A stretch of DNA of 38,033 nucleotides from JBEBGV01 sp040081265 (GCA_040081265.1 JBEBGV010000044.1:1-38033), one strand, 5' to 3'. Shown: positions 24,665-34,161, counted from the first letter of the stretch. Made by a program: numbers and translations. The notes: generated by a model not told the origin, from the letters alone.

Positions 24665-25812
24665 CCGAGTCGCACCGGGCGCGCTACGACGAGTTCAAGG
24701 CATTCGTGCGTACCAGCGTCACCCCACTCGCCGGGCGGTGGGACCAGGAACAGGCTCTCCCCGCGGACGTCATCGCGCAGATGGGCAGCTCCGGCTACCT
24801 CGGGGCGCGGATTCCGGCCGAATACGGTGGCCGTGGCTGGGACACGGTCACCTTCGGCCTCCTCAACGAAGCGTTTGGCAGGGGATCCTCCGCGCTGACG
24901 GACGTGATCACGGTTCAGGCCATGGTCTCCATGGCACTGCTCAAGTGGGGCAGCGCCGATCAACGCCGGACCTGGCTCCCCCGGCTGGCCGCAGGTGACA
25001 CCATCGCGGCGTTCGCGCTGACAGAACCGGGCGTGGGGAGTGACATGCAGTCGCTGGCAACGACGTTCACGGCGACAGCCGACGGCGTCGTGCTGAACGG
25101 CGCCAAGAAGTGGATCAGTTGCGCGCAGTTTGCCGGCGTGTTCCTGGTGTTCGGCATGCTCGACGGGCAGCCGCTCGCGTGCCTGGTCCCTCGTACCGCG
25201 CCAGGACTCGAGATCGAACCGATTGCCGACCTGATGGGCTTTCGCGCCGCCGGCCTTGGCCAGCTGCGATTCCGTGACGTGCACGTGCCGGCCAGCGATG
25301 TGGTCGGTAAGCCGGGCTTTGCGCTGTCGCACGTGGCCGCCGTCGGGCTGCACTACGGGCGCATCAGTACCGCGTGTTCGGCGCTCGGCCTGCTCAGGGG
25401 CTGCGTCGAAGAGAGCATCTCGTACGCGGCGACCCGGCGAATCGGCGAGCGGACGGTGGGCGACCTGGGCATGATCCGCTCACTGCTCACCAGGATGGGT
25501 TGCGATCTCGAGGCCGCCACGCTTCTCTGTGAGAGCGCCTGCAGCGCCGACGACCAGCGACTGCCTGAGACATTCGAGAAGGTCCTGATTGCGAAGTACT
25601 TCGCGTCCCGGGCGGCCGTCCAGGCGGCTGGCGATGCAGTCCAGATCCACGGCGCCGCCGGGTGTCATGGCGCGGCGCCGGTGTCGCGCTTCTACCGCGA
25701 TGCAAAGGTGATGGAGATCATCGAGGGCACGACGCAGATCCACGAGGATCTCCTCGGCAAGATCTTCGTTGATCAGGCAGGCAGGCTTCAGGCGCGGTCG
25801 CAGCAAGGCTGA
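24661..25812 (+). CDS. FkbI/ZmaI-like acyl-CoA (acyl-ACP) dehydrogenase
   Basis: 383 aa flavoprotein with the acyl-CoA dehydrogenase fold. Motifs: IPAEYGGRGWD, AFALTEPGVGSDMQSLATT (FAD and substrate loop), GAKKWISCAQFAG, and near the C terminus QIHGAAGCHGAAPVSRFYRDAKVMEIIEGTTQIHED, whose Glu before GTT is the usual catalytic base position. GTG 24661 overlaps the ACP stop. In extender-unit pathways this partner oxidises the ACP-bound semialdehyde to hydroxymalonyl- or aminomalonyl-ACP. The operon context makes that role much more likely than fatty acid catabolism. Confidence 0.87.
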   Translation: MTESHRARYDEFKAFVRTSVTPLAGRWDQEQALPADVIAQMGSSGYLGARIPAEYGGRGWDTVTFGLLNEAFGRGSSALTDVITVQAMVSMALLKWGSADQRRTWLPRLAAGDTIAAFALTEPGVGSDMQSLATTFTATADGVVLNGAKKWISCAQFAGVFLVFGMLDGQPLACLVPRTAPGLEIEPIADLMGFRAAGLGQLRFRDVHVPASDVVGKPGFALSHVAAVGLHYGRISTACSALGLLRGCVEESISYAATRRIGERTVGDLGMIRSLLTRMGCDLEAATLLCESACSADDQRLPETFEKVLIAKYFASRAAVQAAGDAVQIHGAAGCHGAAPVSRFYRDAKVMEIIEGTTQIHEDLLGKIFVDQAGRLQARSQQG

Positions 25813-25821
25813 CACCGAGTG

Positions 25822-27453
25822 ATGACCAGCGATCAGTCCGTGCCCGCAACTGCGGCCGACCTTGCCCGCATCGCGACATTCAATGCCACGGATGCGCCCT
25901 TTCCAGACCGCGTGACCCTTCACGCCCTGTTCGAGGCACAGGTCGCTCGTCGCGGGTCAGCGACCGCCATGATCTGCGACCACGATCCGATCTTCGGCAC
26001 GCAGACCCTCACCTACACAGAACTCAACAACAAGGTGAATCAGCTCGCGCACCGACTGAGAGCGGAAGGGGTGCGCGCCGGGGACGTGGTCGCACTGATG
26101 ACCGACCGCTCGTTCGGGATGATCATCGGCATCCTCGCCATCCTGAAATCGGGTGGCGCATACCTGCCGATTTCGCCGGACAGTCCCGCTGAGCGCGTCG
26201 CGTACCTGCTGAGCAACGGCGACGCGCGGCTGCTGCTGGGCCAGGCTGAGGCCACCCGCACAGTGCCCTTCGGTGGCACGGTCATCCATCTGGACGATCC
26301 AGCGATCTTCACCGGGTCGATTGAGAATCCTCCGATCGTCAACGCGCCCGACGACCTTGCCTACGTCATCTACACGTCAGGGTCGACTGGACGGCCCAAG
26401 GGCGTGATGATCGAGCATCGGTCGGTCGTCAATCGTCTGCACTGGATGCAGCGCGCCTACCCGATTGGGGAAGCCGATGTGCTCCTGCAGAAGACGCCGT
26501 ATTTCTTCGACGTGTCGGTCTGGGAACTCTTCTGGTGGGCCCTCGAAGGCGCCACTCTCTGCTTCCTCGCCCCCGCGGGCGAGAAGAACCCGCTGACGCT
26601 GGCCGCGACCGTTCGAACACACCGGGTGACGATGCTGCACTTCGTGCCGTCGATGCTGAACGTGTTCCTCGACTACTTCGAAGGCAAGGACAGCAGGGTC
26701 GTTCGAGATCTCGGGTCAGTCCGTCGCGTCTTTGCCAGCGGTGAGGCGCTCACGCCGAGTCACGTCAGGAAGTTCAACGACGTCTGGGGCCGGCTGACCG
26801 GGGCGAGGCTGACCAACCTCTACGGGCCAACTGAGGCCACCGTTGACGTCAGCTACTTTGACTGCCCCGCCGACAACAACGTCGATGTCGTGCCGATCGG
26901 TCGCCCCATCGACAACACGCGGTTCTACGTCATACGCAACGGGCAACAGGTGGCGATCGGAGAGTCCGGTGAACTGTGCCTTGCCGGCGTCGGGCTGGCC
27001 CGTGGCTATCGGAACAACGCGGGGCTGACCGCGGACAAGTTCGTCGACAACCCCGTCAACTCCGGTGAGCGGATCTATCGCACGGGTGACATTGCCAGAT
27101 GGATGGCCGACGGCAACGTCGAGTATCTGGGTCGCGAAGATCATCAGGTGAAGATCCGCGGGTTGCGGATCGAACTGGGTGAAATCGAGAACACCATCCG
27201 TGAGTTCGCAGGCGTCATCGACTGCGTGGCCGTGGTCAAGCGCTACTCCGAGACCGTCATCCTGATCGTGGCGTATCTCGCAAGCAGACCCGGTTTCGAT
27301 CTCGAGTCGCTGAAGAGCTACCTCAAGGACCGCCTGCCCGACTACATGATCCCGAACCGATTCGTGACCCTCGACCACATCCCCGTCACCCCGAGCGGGA
27401 AGGCCGACCGCGCGGCGCTGCCCGAGCCAGTCATCGACGGGAGCGCCTCGTAA
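25822..27453 (+). CDS. Stand-alone NRPS adenylation domain, predicted L-serine specific
   Basis: 543 aa; ATG 25822 is preferred over the GTG immediately before it. All adenylation core motifs are present, including YTSGSTGRPKG, FFDVSVWELFWW, NLYGPTEATVD, ERIYRTGDIARW, LGREDHQVKIRGLRIELGEIE and PVTPSGKADRAAL with the catalytic Lys. Reading the ten specificity positions by comparison with EntF and GrsA gives DVWHFSLVDK, identical to the EntF serine code as I remember it. There is no condensation or carrier domain, so the seryl group must be passed to a carrier in trans. This is the situation of ZmaJ, which loads serine for aminomalonyl-ACP in zwittermicin. The following PKS gene starts 1 nt after its TAA. 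Confidence 0.88.
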   Translation: MTSDQSVPATAADLARIATFNATDAPFPDRVTLHALFEAQVARRGSATAMICDHDPIFGTQTLTYTELNNKVNQLAHRLRAEGVRAGDVVALMTDRSFGMIIGILAILKSGGAYLPISPDSPAERVAYLLSNGDARLLLGQAEATRTVPFGGTVIHLDDPAIFTGSIENPPIVNAPDDLAYVIYTSGSTGRPKGVMIEHRSVVNRLHWMQRAYPIGEADVLLQKTPYFFDVSVWELFWWALEGATLCFLAPAGEKNPLTLAATVRTHRVTMLHFVPSMLNVFLDYFEGKDSRVVRDLGSVRRVFASGEALTPSHVRKFNDVWGRLTGARLTNLYGPTEATVDVSYFDCPADNNVDVVPIGRPIDNTRFYVIRNGQQVAIGESGELCLAGVGLARGYRNNAGLTADKFVDNPVNSGERIYRTGDIARWMADGNVEYLGREDHQVKIRGLRIELGEIENTIREFAGVIDCVAVVKRYSETVILIVAYLASRPGFDLESLKSYLKDRLPDYMIPNRFVTLDHIPVTPSGKADRAALPEPVIDGSAS

Positions 27454-27454
27454 C

Positions 27455-30400
27455 ATGGCCGTGAACGACTCCGACATCGCCATCGTCGGAATGGCGGGCC
27501 GGTTTCCAGGGGCGCGCAACATCGACGAGTTCTGGCAGAACCTCGTGGACGGTGTCGAGTCGATCACCCGTCTGTCGGACGCCGAGATCCTCGCGTCTGG
27601 CGTGCCGAAGGCGTTCCTCACCAGTCCGACGTACGTGAAGGCCGCTCCGGTGCTCGAGGAACCCGGGCACTTCGACGCCGCATTCTTCGGCTTCTCGCCG
27701 AAGGAGGCCTCGATGCTGGACCCGCAGCATCGGCTCCTGCTGGAACTGGCTCACGAGGCTCTCGAGAATGCGGGCGTCGATCCAGATGGGAGTCGAAGCC
27801 GGGTCGGTGTCTTTGCGGGCGCCGCACTGAACACCTACTTCACAGAGTCGGGACTGAATCGACGACTCAGCGAAGACTACATCCCGACCCTGATTGGCAA
27901 CGACAAGGACTTCCTGAGCACGCGGGTGTCGTACAAGCTCAACCTGACGGGACCAAGCATCACCGTTCAGACCGCCTGTTCCACCTCCGCGGTCGCGGTC
28001 CACCTCGCGTGCCAGAGCCTGTTGAGTGGCGAGACCGACCTCGCGCTTGCCGGGGCTGTCTCGGTGCGCGTTCCACACCGGGCTGGCTACTTCGCAGATG
28101 GCGGGGGCGTGGCCTCTCCTGACGGCCATGTCAGGGCGTTCGACGCCAGCGCCAATGGCACGGTGTTCGGCAGCGGTGGCGGCGTTCTCGTCCTCAAGCG
28201 CCTGGCTGACGCCGTCGCCGACCGGGACACGGTGCGGGCGGTAATCAAGGGGTCGGCAGTCAACAATGACGGTTCCGCCAAGGCAGGCTATACCGCGCCG
28301 AGCGTGAACAGTCAGGCCGACGCCGTCGTCGAGGCGCTCGCCAATGCTGGTGTGTCGGCAGACACGATCAGTTACGTCGAGGCCCACGGCTCCGGGACGC
28401 CGGTCGGCGACCCCATCGAAGTCCGGGCGCTGACCAAGGCGTTTCGTCGTGACACGCAGCGATCGGGGTTCTGCGCCATCGGGTCGGTCAAGACCAACGT
28501 TGGCCACCTCGACGCCGCCGCCGCTGTGACGGGCATCATCAAGACTGTCCTTGCCCTCGAGCACCGGGTACTCCCGGCCAGCCTCAACTACACGGCACCG
28601 AACCCGGAGATCGACTTCCCAGCGACACCGTTCTACGTCAACGCAGTCGGTCGGGAATGGGCCTCCGACGGGCCGCGACGCGCGGGAATCATGTCCACAG
28701 GCATGGGTGGTACTAACGCCCATCTCGTTCTCGAGGAGGCCCCGGAGACAGAGCCGTTGCCCTCGTCGAGTGCCTCGCCGCACCTGATCGTCCTGTCGGC
28801 CAGGACCGAGTCGGCTCTCGACACTGTTACCTCGCAGCTCGGATCGTTCCTTCAGCAGAACGCCTCGGTCAACATGGCCGACGTCGCGCACACCCTGCAG
28901 CGCGGACGAAAAGCGCAGGTGCACCGGCGGACGTTCGTGTGTGCTGACCGCGACGATGCGGTCGGTGTCCTGGCGGATCCGAGCTCCAAGCGTATCGTCT
29001 CTGCCCGCGCAACCGAGTCGAGGCCGGTCATCCTGTTGCTCCCCGGCGTGGGCGACCACTACGTGGGGATGGGCTACGACCTCTACGAGAGCTCGTCGGT
29101 ATTCAGGAGCGAAGTCGATCGCTGCGCCCAGATACTCGAGCCCCACCTCGGTCGCGACATCCGCACGATTCTCTATCCCGCCGGCGGGCGGTGGAGGAAG
29201 CGCGGCGCAGGCGCGGGCATTGACCTCAAGAAGATGCTCGGCCGACAGCGCGACGACGTCGTGGACGAAGAGACCAGCACGCTGAACCAGACGCGCTTCG
29301 CGCATCCGGCGCTGTTCACCATCGAATGGGCGATGTCCCGGTTCTGGCAGTCACTCGGCGTCGTCCCCGACGCCATCGTCGGCCACAGCCTCGGCGAATA
29401 CGTCGCGGCGTGCCTGAGCGGCGTGCTCTCGCTCGAGGACGCCCTGCGGCTGGTTGCGGTACGCGCCAGGCTGGTCAATGAGCTTCCAGAGGGCGCGATG
29501 CTCGCGGTGACGCTGTCCGAGGACGAGGTCCTCCGGCTGCTGCCCGCCGACATGTCGGTGTCGCTCATCAACGGCCCGCAGCTCTGCGTGGTCGCGGGAC
29601 CTGTGGCCTCGGTTGCAGCGTTCGAGCAGGTCCTGAATGACAAGGGCGTCATCTCGCGGCGCGTCCAGAACACCCACGCGTTTCACTCGACGATGCTCGA
29701 GCCCATCGTTGGCGCTTTTCAACGTGAAGTGCATGAGATCCGGCTGGGCAGCCCGACCATCCGGTATTTCTCGAACGTCACCGGAACGTGGGTCACTGAC
29801 CGCGACGCGACCGACTCGTCCTATTGGGCGACGCATGCGACTCGGACGGCCAGATTCAGCGATGGCCTGGACGCGATGTGGCGGCTCAAGGATGCCGTGC
29901 TTCTCGAGGCCGGACCGGGTCGGACGCTCGGCGTGCTGGCAGCGCAGCATCCAGGCCGAAAGGACGCCGGAAACGCCGTTGTTACCTCGTCGCTTCGCCA
30001 CGACTATGAGGGCGGTTCAGACGTCGAGTTCGTGTATCGCACCATCGGCCGCTTGTGGGCCTCTGGCATCAGGATCAACTGGGACGGCGTTCCCCAGGCG
30101 TCGGGACGGCGAATCCCACTACCCACGTATCCCTTCGAACGACAGCGCCACTGGATCGATGGCGAGCGCGATCGCGCACCAGTCTCAGACGCAACTGGAT
30201 CAGGAGACCCGGCCAGCGTCGATAACTGGTTCTATGTCCCTACCTGGGAGCGGACGCCGTTTCTCACCGAGACGTTTCAGTCGTCCACTCAATCAGACGC
30301 CTTCTGGTTGATCATCTCGGACTCCTCTGGACGAGGGGGTCGATTGAAGGCCCGGCTGGAGAGTCGACAGCTCAGAACCGGATTCCTGCATCCTGGCGAC

Positions 30401-32833
30401 GACTACCTGAACTTCTTCCGCGATTTCCGTGACCGGGAGACTGGTCCGCTGCACATCGTCCACCTGGGGAGTCTTGCAGACGCCACCGACGACTCGGCAG
30501 CGTTCTACAGCCTCATGCACATCGCCCAGGCTGTCGGGGAGCTGAACATCGACGTGCCCGTGACCATCGGAATCATCACGAGCCAGCTCCATGAGGTCAC
30601 CGGTGAAGAGCGCGTGGCTCCTGCAATGGCGAGCGTGCTCGGACCCTGCGGAGTGATCCCCAAGGAGTTCCCGAACGTACGGTGCTTCAACGTCGACCTC
30701 GGGAACGGTCAGGCTGCCGACGACCTGTCAGAGGAAGCCTTCGAGGCGGTACTGGCAGAGTTTGGCGAAGCACACCGCAACCAGATCGTCGCCTACCGGG
30801 GACGATACCGGTGGGAGAGAGGCTACAAGCAGGTCCTGTTACCGCACACTCCTGTGGCGGCGACGTCCAGCGACCGAGTTGGACGCCTGCGGCGAGACGG
30901 CGTCTACCTGATCACCGGCGGAACCGGAGGGATCGGCTTGGCGCTGGCCAGGCGCCTTGCTCGCGCGGGTCACCCGACGCTCATCCTGACCAGGAAGACT
31001 CCGTTCCCAGCGAGGGCGATGTGGGATTCGCTGCTGAGCGCTTCCGATACCCCACGACGCGTGGTCAGGACCATCGAGGCCATCCGCGAAATCGAAGCTC
31101 TGGGCGCTCGTGTCGAGGTGTGTGTCGCCGAAGTATCGGATCGGCAGCAGATGACGCGTGTCGTTGACGATACGACGAAGCGGTTCGGCGCCATCCATGG
31201 CGTGATCCACGCGGCAGGGATTGTCCGGCCTGGACTGATTCTGGCCAAGACCAGGGCGACGGCCGACAGCGTTCTTGCGCCGAAAGTTCGTGGCACTCTG
31301 ATCTTGTACGACCTGCTGAAAGACGCGAGCCTGGACTTCCTGGTCCTGTTTTCCTCGATCACCACCGTCAGCACGCCATTTGCCGAGGCGGACTACAGTG
31401 CGGCGAATGCGTTCCTCGATGCCTTCACCTACTTCGCCAACGCGGACGGACGCGTGCACGCGCTGACGATCAACTGGCCGGGGTGGAAAGAGGTTGGACA
31501 ACTCGCGGACCTCGAGACGTTGCCCGGTGTCGAGGGATGGAAGCAGGCAGCGATGGCCCGGGCCATCAGCACCGAGGCCGGGTTGGAGGCGTTCGAGCGA
31601 GCGCTGAACTCGGGCCTCAAGCAGGTGATTGTCAGCCCGGAGCCGATCGCACAGGTCCTCGAGGAGTCACGAACACCGGTTGACCCTGCCATGTACTTCG
31701 GGCATCCGGACGGGCCAACGGTTGACTCCAGCGGACGGAGCGACTACGTGGCACCCCGCGATGAGACCGAGCGGCAGATTGCACGCATCTGGCAGGACGC
31801 TCTGGGCATCGGCGCAGTGAGCATCAACGACAGCTTCGCCGACTTGGGCGGCCATTCTCTCATCGCGGTCCGAATGGTCGCGAAACTGCGCGACACCTTT
31901 CGGATCGATCTTCCGATACGAGTCCTGTTCGACGCGCCAACCATTGAAGAGCTGTCACGCTACATCAAGGGCGACCCGTCGGCCGGAACGACCGCCAGGC
32001 CGCGAGCGATCGTTCCTCTGCAACCTCACGGAAGGCTTACACCGATATTCGGCGTGCCTGGTCACAATGGCGACGTGTTCTGTTACAGATTCCTGGCCGA
32101 GCATCTCGGCAGCGATCAGCCGCTGTTTGGACTCGAACCTCCCGGACTGGATGACCACAGCGAGCCAATCGACAGCATCACGCAACTTGCGCGGTACTTC
32201 GCTGATCAGATCCGATCGTTTCAGCCGGATGGCCCCTATGTCATCGCGGGGTACTGCGCCGGAGGCACGGTCGCATTCGAGCTGGCGCAGCAGTTGAAGC
32301 GGTCTGGAGCCACGGTGAGTGTGCTCGCGATGTTCGGGGCGCCCTATCCGGACTTCTTCCGCCCGCACAGCCTTCGGTCGTATCACGTGCGCCAGGCCAT
32401 CAGGGGCCGAGTCAGCTGGCTGGCAAGCCACGTCAAAGGACTGCGAACGCTTTCATTGCGACGCATGCAAGGGCACCTCAGCGACACCCTGCACAATCGC
32501 AGGGCGCGCCTCGAGGCACTTCGGCGCACTGATGCAGACCCGGTACTCATGCTGCGAGCCCGTGTCGGGGACACCACCCTCCACGCGGCGAGCGAATACA
32601 CGCCGGTCCGGTATGAGGGGCGTGTGATTCTGTTCCTCTCCGGGCCTGAGTGGGTGCGATCGTCTGGGATGCAGCCGCTCGGCTGGCATTCTGTCGCCCC
32701 TCACATCGAGGAATACCTCGGGCCCAGCGACTGCGATTCAGACAACATGCTTCTGCCGGAATACGCCGGCACGTTCGCCGAGTTGTTCAAGCACCACCAG
32801 CAGTCACTGACCCTGCCGCGTGCCGTCAACTGA
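27455..32833 (+). CDS. Single-module type I PKS, KS-AT-KR-ACP-TE
   Basis: 1792 aa. KS (about 7-425) has Cys175 (TACSTS), His311 (EAHGSGT) and His351 (KTNVGHLDAA). AT (about 525-840) has Ser645 (GHSLGEY) and HAFH at 741-744, with a basic insertion near 570-600. The post-AT linker ends in LPTYPFERQRHW. KR (structural half about 925-1140, catalytic half about 1149-1400) has GGTGGIG, a Ser pair at 1300/1301, Tyr1314 and Asn1318. ACP Ser1468 lies in LGGHSL. The TE-like domain (about 1520-1790) has Cys1601 in GYCAGG where Ser is usual. The synthase would perform one condensation with an extender and reduce the beta-keto group; the DH is on the FkbH fusion protein. The HAFH motif is common in malonyl-type ATs, so use of the unusual ACP-bound extenders is inferred from context only. 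Confidence 0.92.
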   Translation: MAVNDSDIAIVGMAGRFPGARNIDEFWQNLVDGVESITRLSDAEILASGVPKAFLTSPTYVKAAPVLEEPGHFDAAFFGFSPKEASMLDPQHRLLLELAHEALENAGVDPDGSRSRVGVFAGAALNTYFTESGLNRRLSEDYIPTLIGNDKDFLSTRVSYKLNLTGPSITVQTACSTSAVAVHLACQSLLSGETDLALAGAVSVRVPHRAGYFADGGGVASPDGHVRAFDASANGTVFGSGGGVLVLKRLADAVADRDTVRAVIKGSAVNNDGSAKAGYTAPSVNSQADAVVEALANAGVSADTISYVEAHGSGTPVGDPIEVRALTKAFRRDTQRSGFCAIGSVKTNVGHLDAAAAVTGIIKTVLALEHRVLPASLNYTAPNPEIDFPATPFYVNAVGREWASDGPRRAGIMSTGMGGTNAHLVLEEAPETEPLPSSSASPHLIVLSARTESALDTVTSQLGSFLQQNASVNMADVAHTLQRGRKAQVHRRTFVCADRDDAVGVLADPSSKRIVSARATESRPVILLLPGVGDHYVGMGYDLYESSSVFRSEVDRCAQILEPHLGRDIRTILYPAGGRWRKRGAGAGIDLKKMLGRQRDDVVDEETSTLNQTRFAHPALFTIEWAMSRFWQSLGVVPDAIVGHSLGEYVAACLSGVLSLEDALRLVAVRARLVNELPEGAMLAVTLSEDEVLRLLPADMSVSLINGPQLCVVAGPVASVAAFEQVLNDKGVISRRVQNTHAFHSTMLEPIVGAFQREVHEIRLGSPTIRYFSNVTGTWVTDRDATDSSYWATHATRTARFSDGLDAMWRLKDAVLLEAGPGRTLGVLAAQHPGRKDAGNAVVTSSLRHDYEGGSDVEFVYRTIGRLWASGIRINWDGVPQASGRRIPLPTYPFERQRHWIDGERDRAPVSDATGSGDPASVDNWFYVPTWERTPFLTETFQSSTQSDAFWLIISDSSGRGGRLKARLESRQLRTGFLHPGDDYLNFFRDFRDRETGPLHIVHLGSLADATDDSAAFYSLMHIAQAVGELNIDVPVTIGIITSQLHEVTGEERVAPAMASVLGPCGVIPKEFPNVRCFNVDLGNGQAADDLSEEAFEAVLAEFGEAHRNQIVAYRGRYRWERGYKQVLLPHTPVAATSSDRVGRLRRDGVYLITGGTGGIGLALARRLARAGHPTLILTRKTPFPARAMWDSLLSASDTPRRVVRTIEAIREIEALGARVEVCVAEVSDRQQMTRVVDDTTKRFGAIHGVIHAAGIVRPGLILAKTRATADSVLAPKVRGTLILYDLLKDASLDFLVLFSSITTVSTPFAEADYSAANAFLDAFTYFANADGRVHALTINWPGWKEVGQLADLETLPGVEGWKQAAMARAISTEAGLEAFERALNSGLKQVIVSPEPIAQVLEESRTPVDPAMYFGHPDGPTVDSSGRSDYVAPRDETERQIARIWQDALGIGAVSINDSFADLGGHSLIAVRMVAKLRDTFRIDLPIRVLFDAPTIEELSRYIKGDPSAGTTARPRAIVPLQPHGRLTPIFGVPGHNGDVFCYRFLAEHLGSDQPLFGLEPPGLDDHSEPIDSITQLARYFADQIRSFQPDGPYVIAGYCAGGTVAFELAQQLKRSGATVSVLAMFGAPYPDFFRPHSLRSYHVRQAIRGRVSWLASHVKGLRTLSLRRMQGHLSDTLHNRRARLEALRRTDADPVLMLRARVGDTTLHAASEYTPVRYEGRVILFLSGPEWVRSSGMQPLGWHSVAPHIEEYLGPSDCDSDNMLLPEYAGTFAELFKHHQQSLTLPRAVN

Positions 32834-32926
32834 CGCCGATGCTGGACAGGAAAACATCCCTCTTCGCGCGATACGCCGGATTGCCGTCCCAGACCATTGG
32901 TCTGTGGCTCGTTGGCATGACGATGG

Positions 32927-33464
32927 TTGATAGCGGTGGGGGGGGTCACCCGTTCACCCAAGCCGTATCCAGGAGAACCCTTCTACTGGCTGGACCCTCA
33001 GGTGAGTGGCGTGCTCGTCTCATCACGCGCCGGCAGCACGATTGCCTTCGAGTTGGCGCAGCAATTCGGTCAAACGGGACAGACGGTCAGCCTTCGCGCT
33101 CTTGGGATCTGGCCGTCCAAGCACCTACAGGCCGATTCCCAGGCTCACGGTTCTGACGCGGCAGCGCCTCCGCAAAAGTCTGGAGTGGTTGCGCACGCAC
33201 GTCGGCGCGCGGCTGTGGAGCGAGCCACTCTGGAGCCGGCCGGTCGCTATACTCCGAGCCAGTACCCGGACCGTGTCATTCTGTTGGTGCCAAGCAAGGA
33301 GTGGGCGCGCTATTCCGGCATGAAGGCGCTGCGGTGGAAGTCGGTGACTCCCCCAGGCCGAGGAGTACTTCGGGCCAGACGACTGCAGTTCAGACATCAT
33401 GCTCCTCGATCCGTATGCATGGACATTTGCCAGCTTCTTCAAAGTTGCAGCGCATGAAGCGTGA
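32927..33464 (+). pseudogene. Frameshifted relic of a PKS thioesterase domain
   Basis: The stretch encodes, in shifting frames, fragments similar to the TE domain just upstream. AGSTIAFELAQQFGQTGQTVS (one frame) matches GGTVAFELAQQLKRSGATVS. LRKSLEWLRTHV (a second frame) matches the region RGRVSWLASHV. YTPSQYPDRVILLVP and EWARYSGMKALRW match YTPVRYEGRVILFLS and EWVRSSGMQPLGW. After another shift near 33350, EEYFGPDDC and MLLDPYAWTFASFFK (stop at 33464) match EEYLGPSDC and MLLPEYAGTFAELFK. The nucleophile Cys is replaced (SSRAGS). At least two frameshifts and an internal deletion make it non-functional. A run of eight G residues lies at the left end. It arose by duplication of the TE or is the remnant of a second synthase end. 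Confidence 0.8.
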
Positions 33465-34161
33465 TGACGGCGCTGCGACCGACGTGCCGCGGCCGGAGTC
33501 GAGGCTTCATCAGGGTTCGCAGATCGTACGAGAACATCTCCGAAAACTGAGAAACGGGATCGTTCATCTCGAGAGAAGGGCGGTCGCGAAGTTCGTCCTG
33601 AGCGACATCCCTCTCGCCCACGTCTATACCGGCGGGTACAACGGAGACAGGCAGTTCGACTTCGCGAATACGCCACCTGATGCCTGGCATCCGAACTATT
33701 CGTTGAAAGACTCCCCGCACGTGGCTTTTCTGAGACGATTCAAGGATGAACCGACCGTCGATCCCGAAGCATTCAAGACGACCGAATATTTTCGGTTCGG
33801 CTGCAAGGACATCCGGATCTACGGCCATTTCTTCGGCATCTCGGATCACGATCGACTTGTTCGCCGCGCCAGCGATTTTCTGGAACTTTACCGGGCGGTG
33901 AAGTCCGGTTCGTTCGGAAGGGACTTCGTCTTCTTTCCTGGAGACGGGTATCTGAGGGACTCGTTCCTCAAGGTCGCGACGATCCTCCCCTTGAACAACT
34001 ACCTGATTCGGGGAGGGCATCACCGGTTCGCGATCTACTGCGTCCTGGGAAGGACGACCGTGAAGGCCAGGGTCATCGGCAACGCGAAGATTTCTCAGGA
34101 AGACATCCGACTGAAGTGGGAGATCTACGACAGGTCGATTCGTTCAGCGCTCGAACCGTAA
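33454..34161 (+). CDS. Uncharacterised protein with GGHHR motif
   Basis: 235 aa from ATG 33454, overlapping the last codons of the TE relic. I do not recognise the family with confidence. It is hydrophilic, with an Arg-rich N terminus (REHLRKLRNGIVHLERRAVAKFVL), several aromatic patches (EYFRFGCKDIRIYGHFFGIS) and a C-terminal segment NNYLIRGGHHRFAIYCVLGRTTVKARVIG. The GGHHR-x-A pattern followed by a short strand recalls the ParB/sulfiredoxin-type fold, where a GxHR loop binds nucleotide, but the resemblance is local. Similar small proteins occur beside glycan genes. There is no signal peptide. It could be a cytoplasmic accessory protein of the polyketide or glycan cluster. Confidence 0.6.
   Translation: MKRDDGAATDVPRPESRLHQGSQIVREHLRKLRNGIVHLERRAVAKFVLSDIPLAHVYTGGYNGDRQFDFANTPPDAWHPNYSLKDSPHVAFLRRFKDEPTVDPEAFKTTEYFRFGCKDIRIYGHFFGISDHDRLVRRASDFLELYRAVKSGSFGRDFVFFPGDGYLRDSFLKVATILPLNNYLIRGGHHRFAIYCVLGRTTVKARVIGNAKISQEDIRLKWEIYDRSIRSALEP

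Noticed and set aside
27431..29305. 624-codon minus-strand open frame opposite the PKS KS-AT region
   Set aside because: Antisense shadow; the KS and AT motifs on the plus strand explain the openness of the frame.
18998..32833. Classical NRPS-PKS hybrid making a peptide bond
   Set aside because: No condensation domain was found anywhere in the cluster, so the adenylation enzyme is better explained as feeding a carrier protein for extender or starter synthesis.
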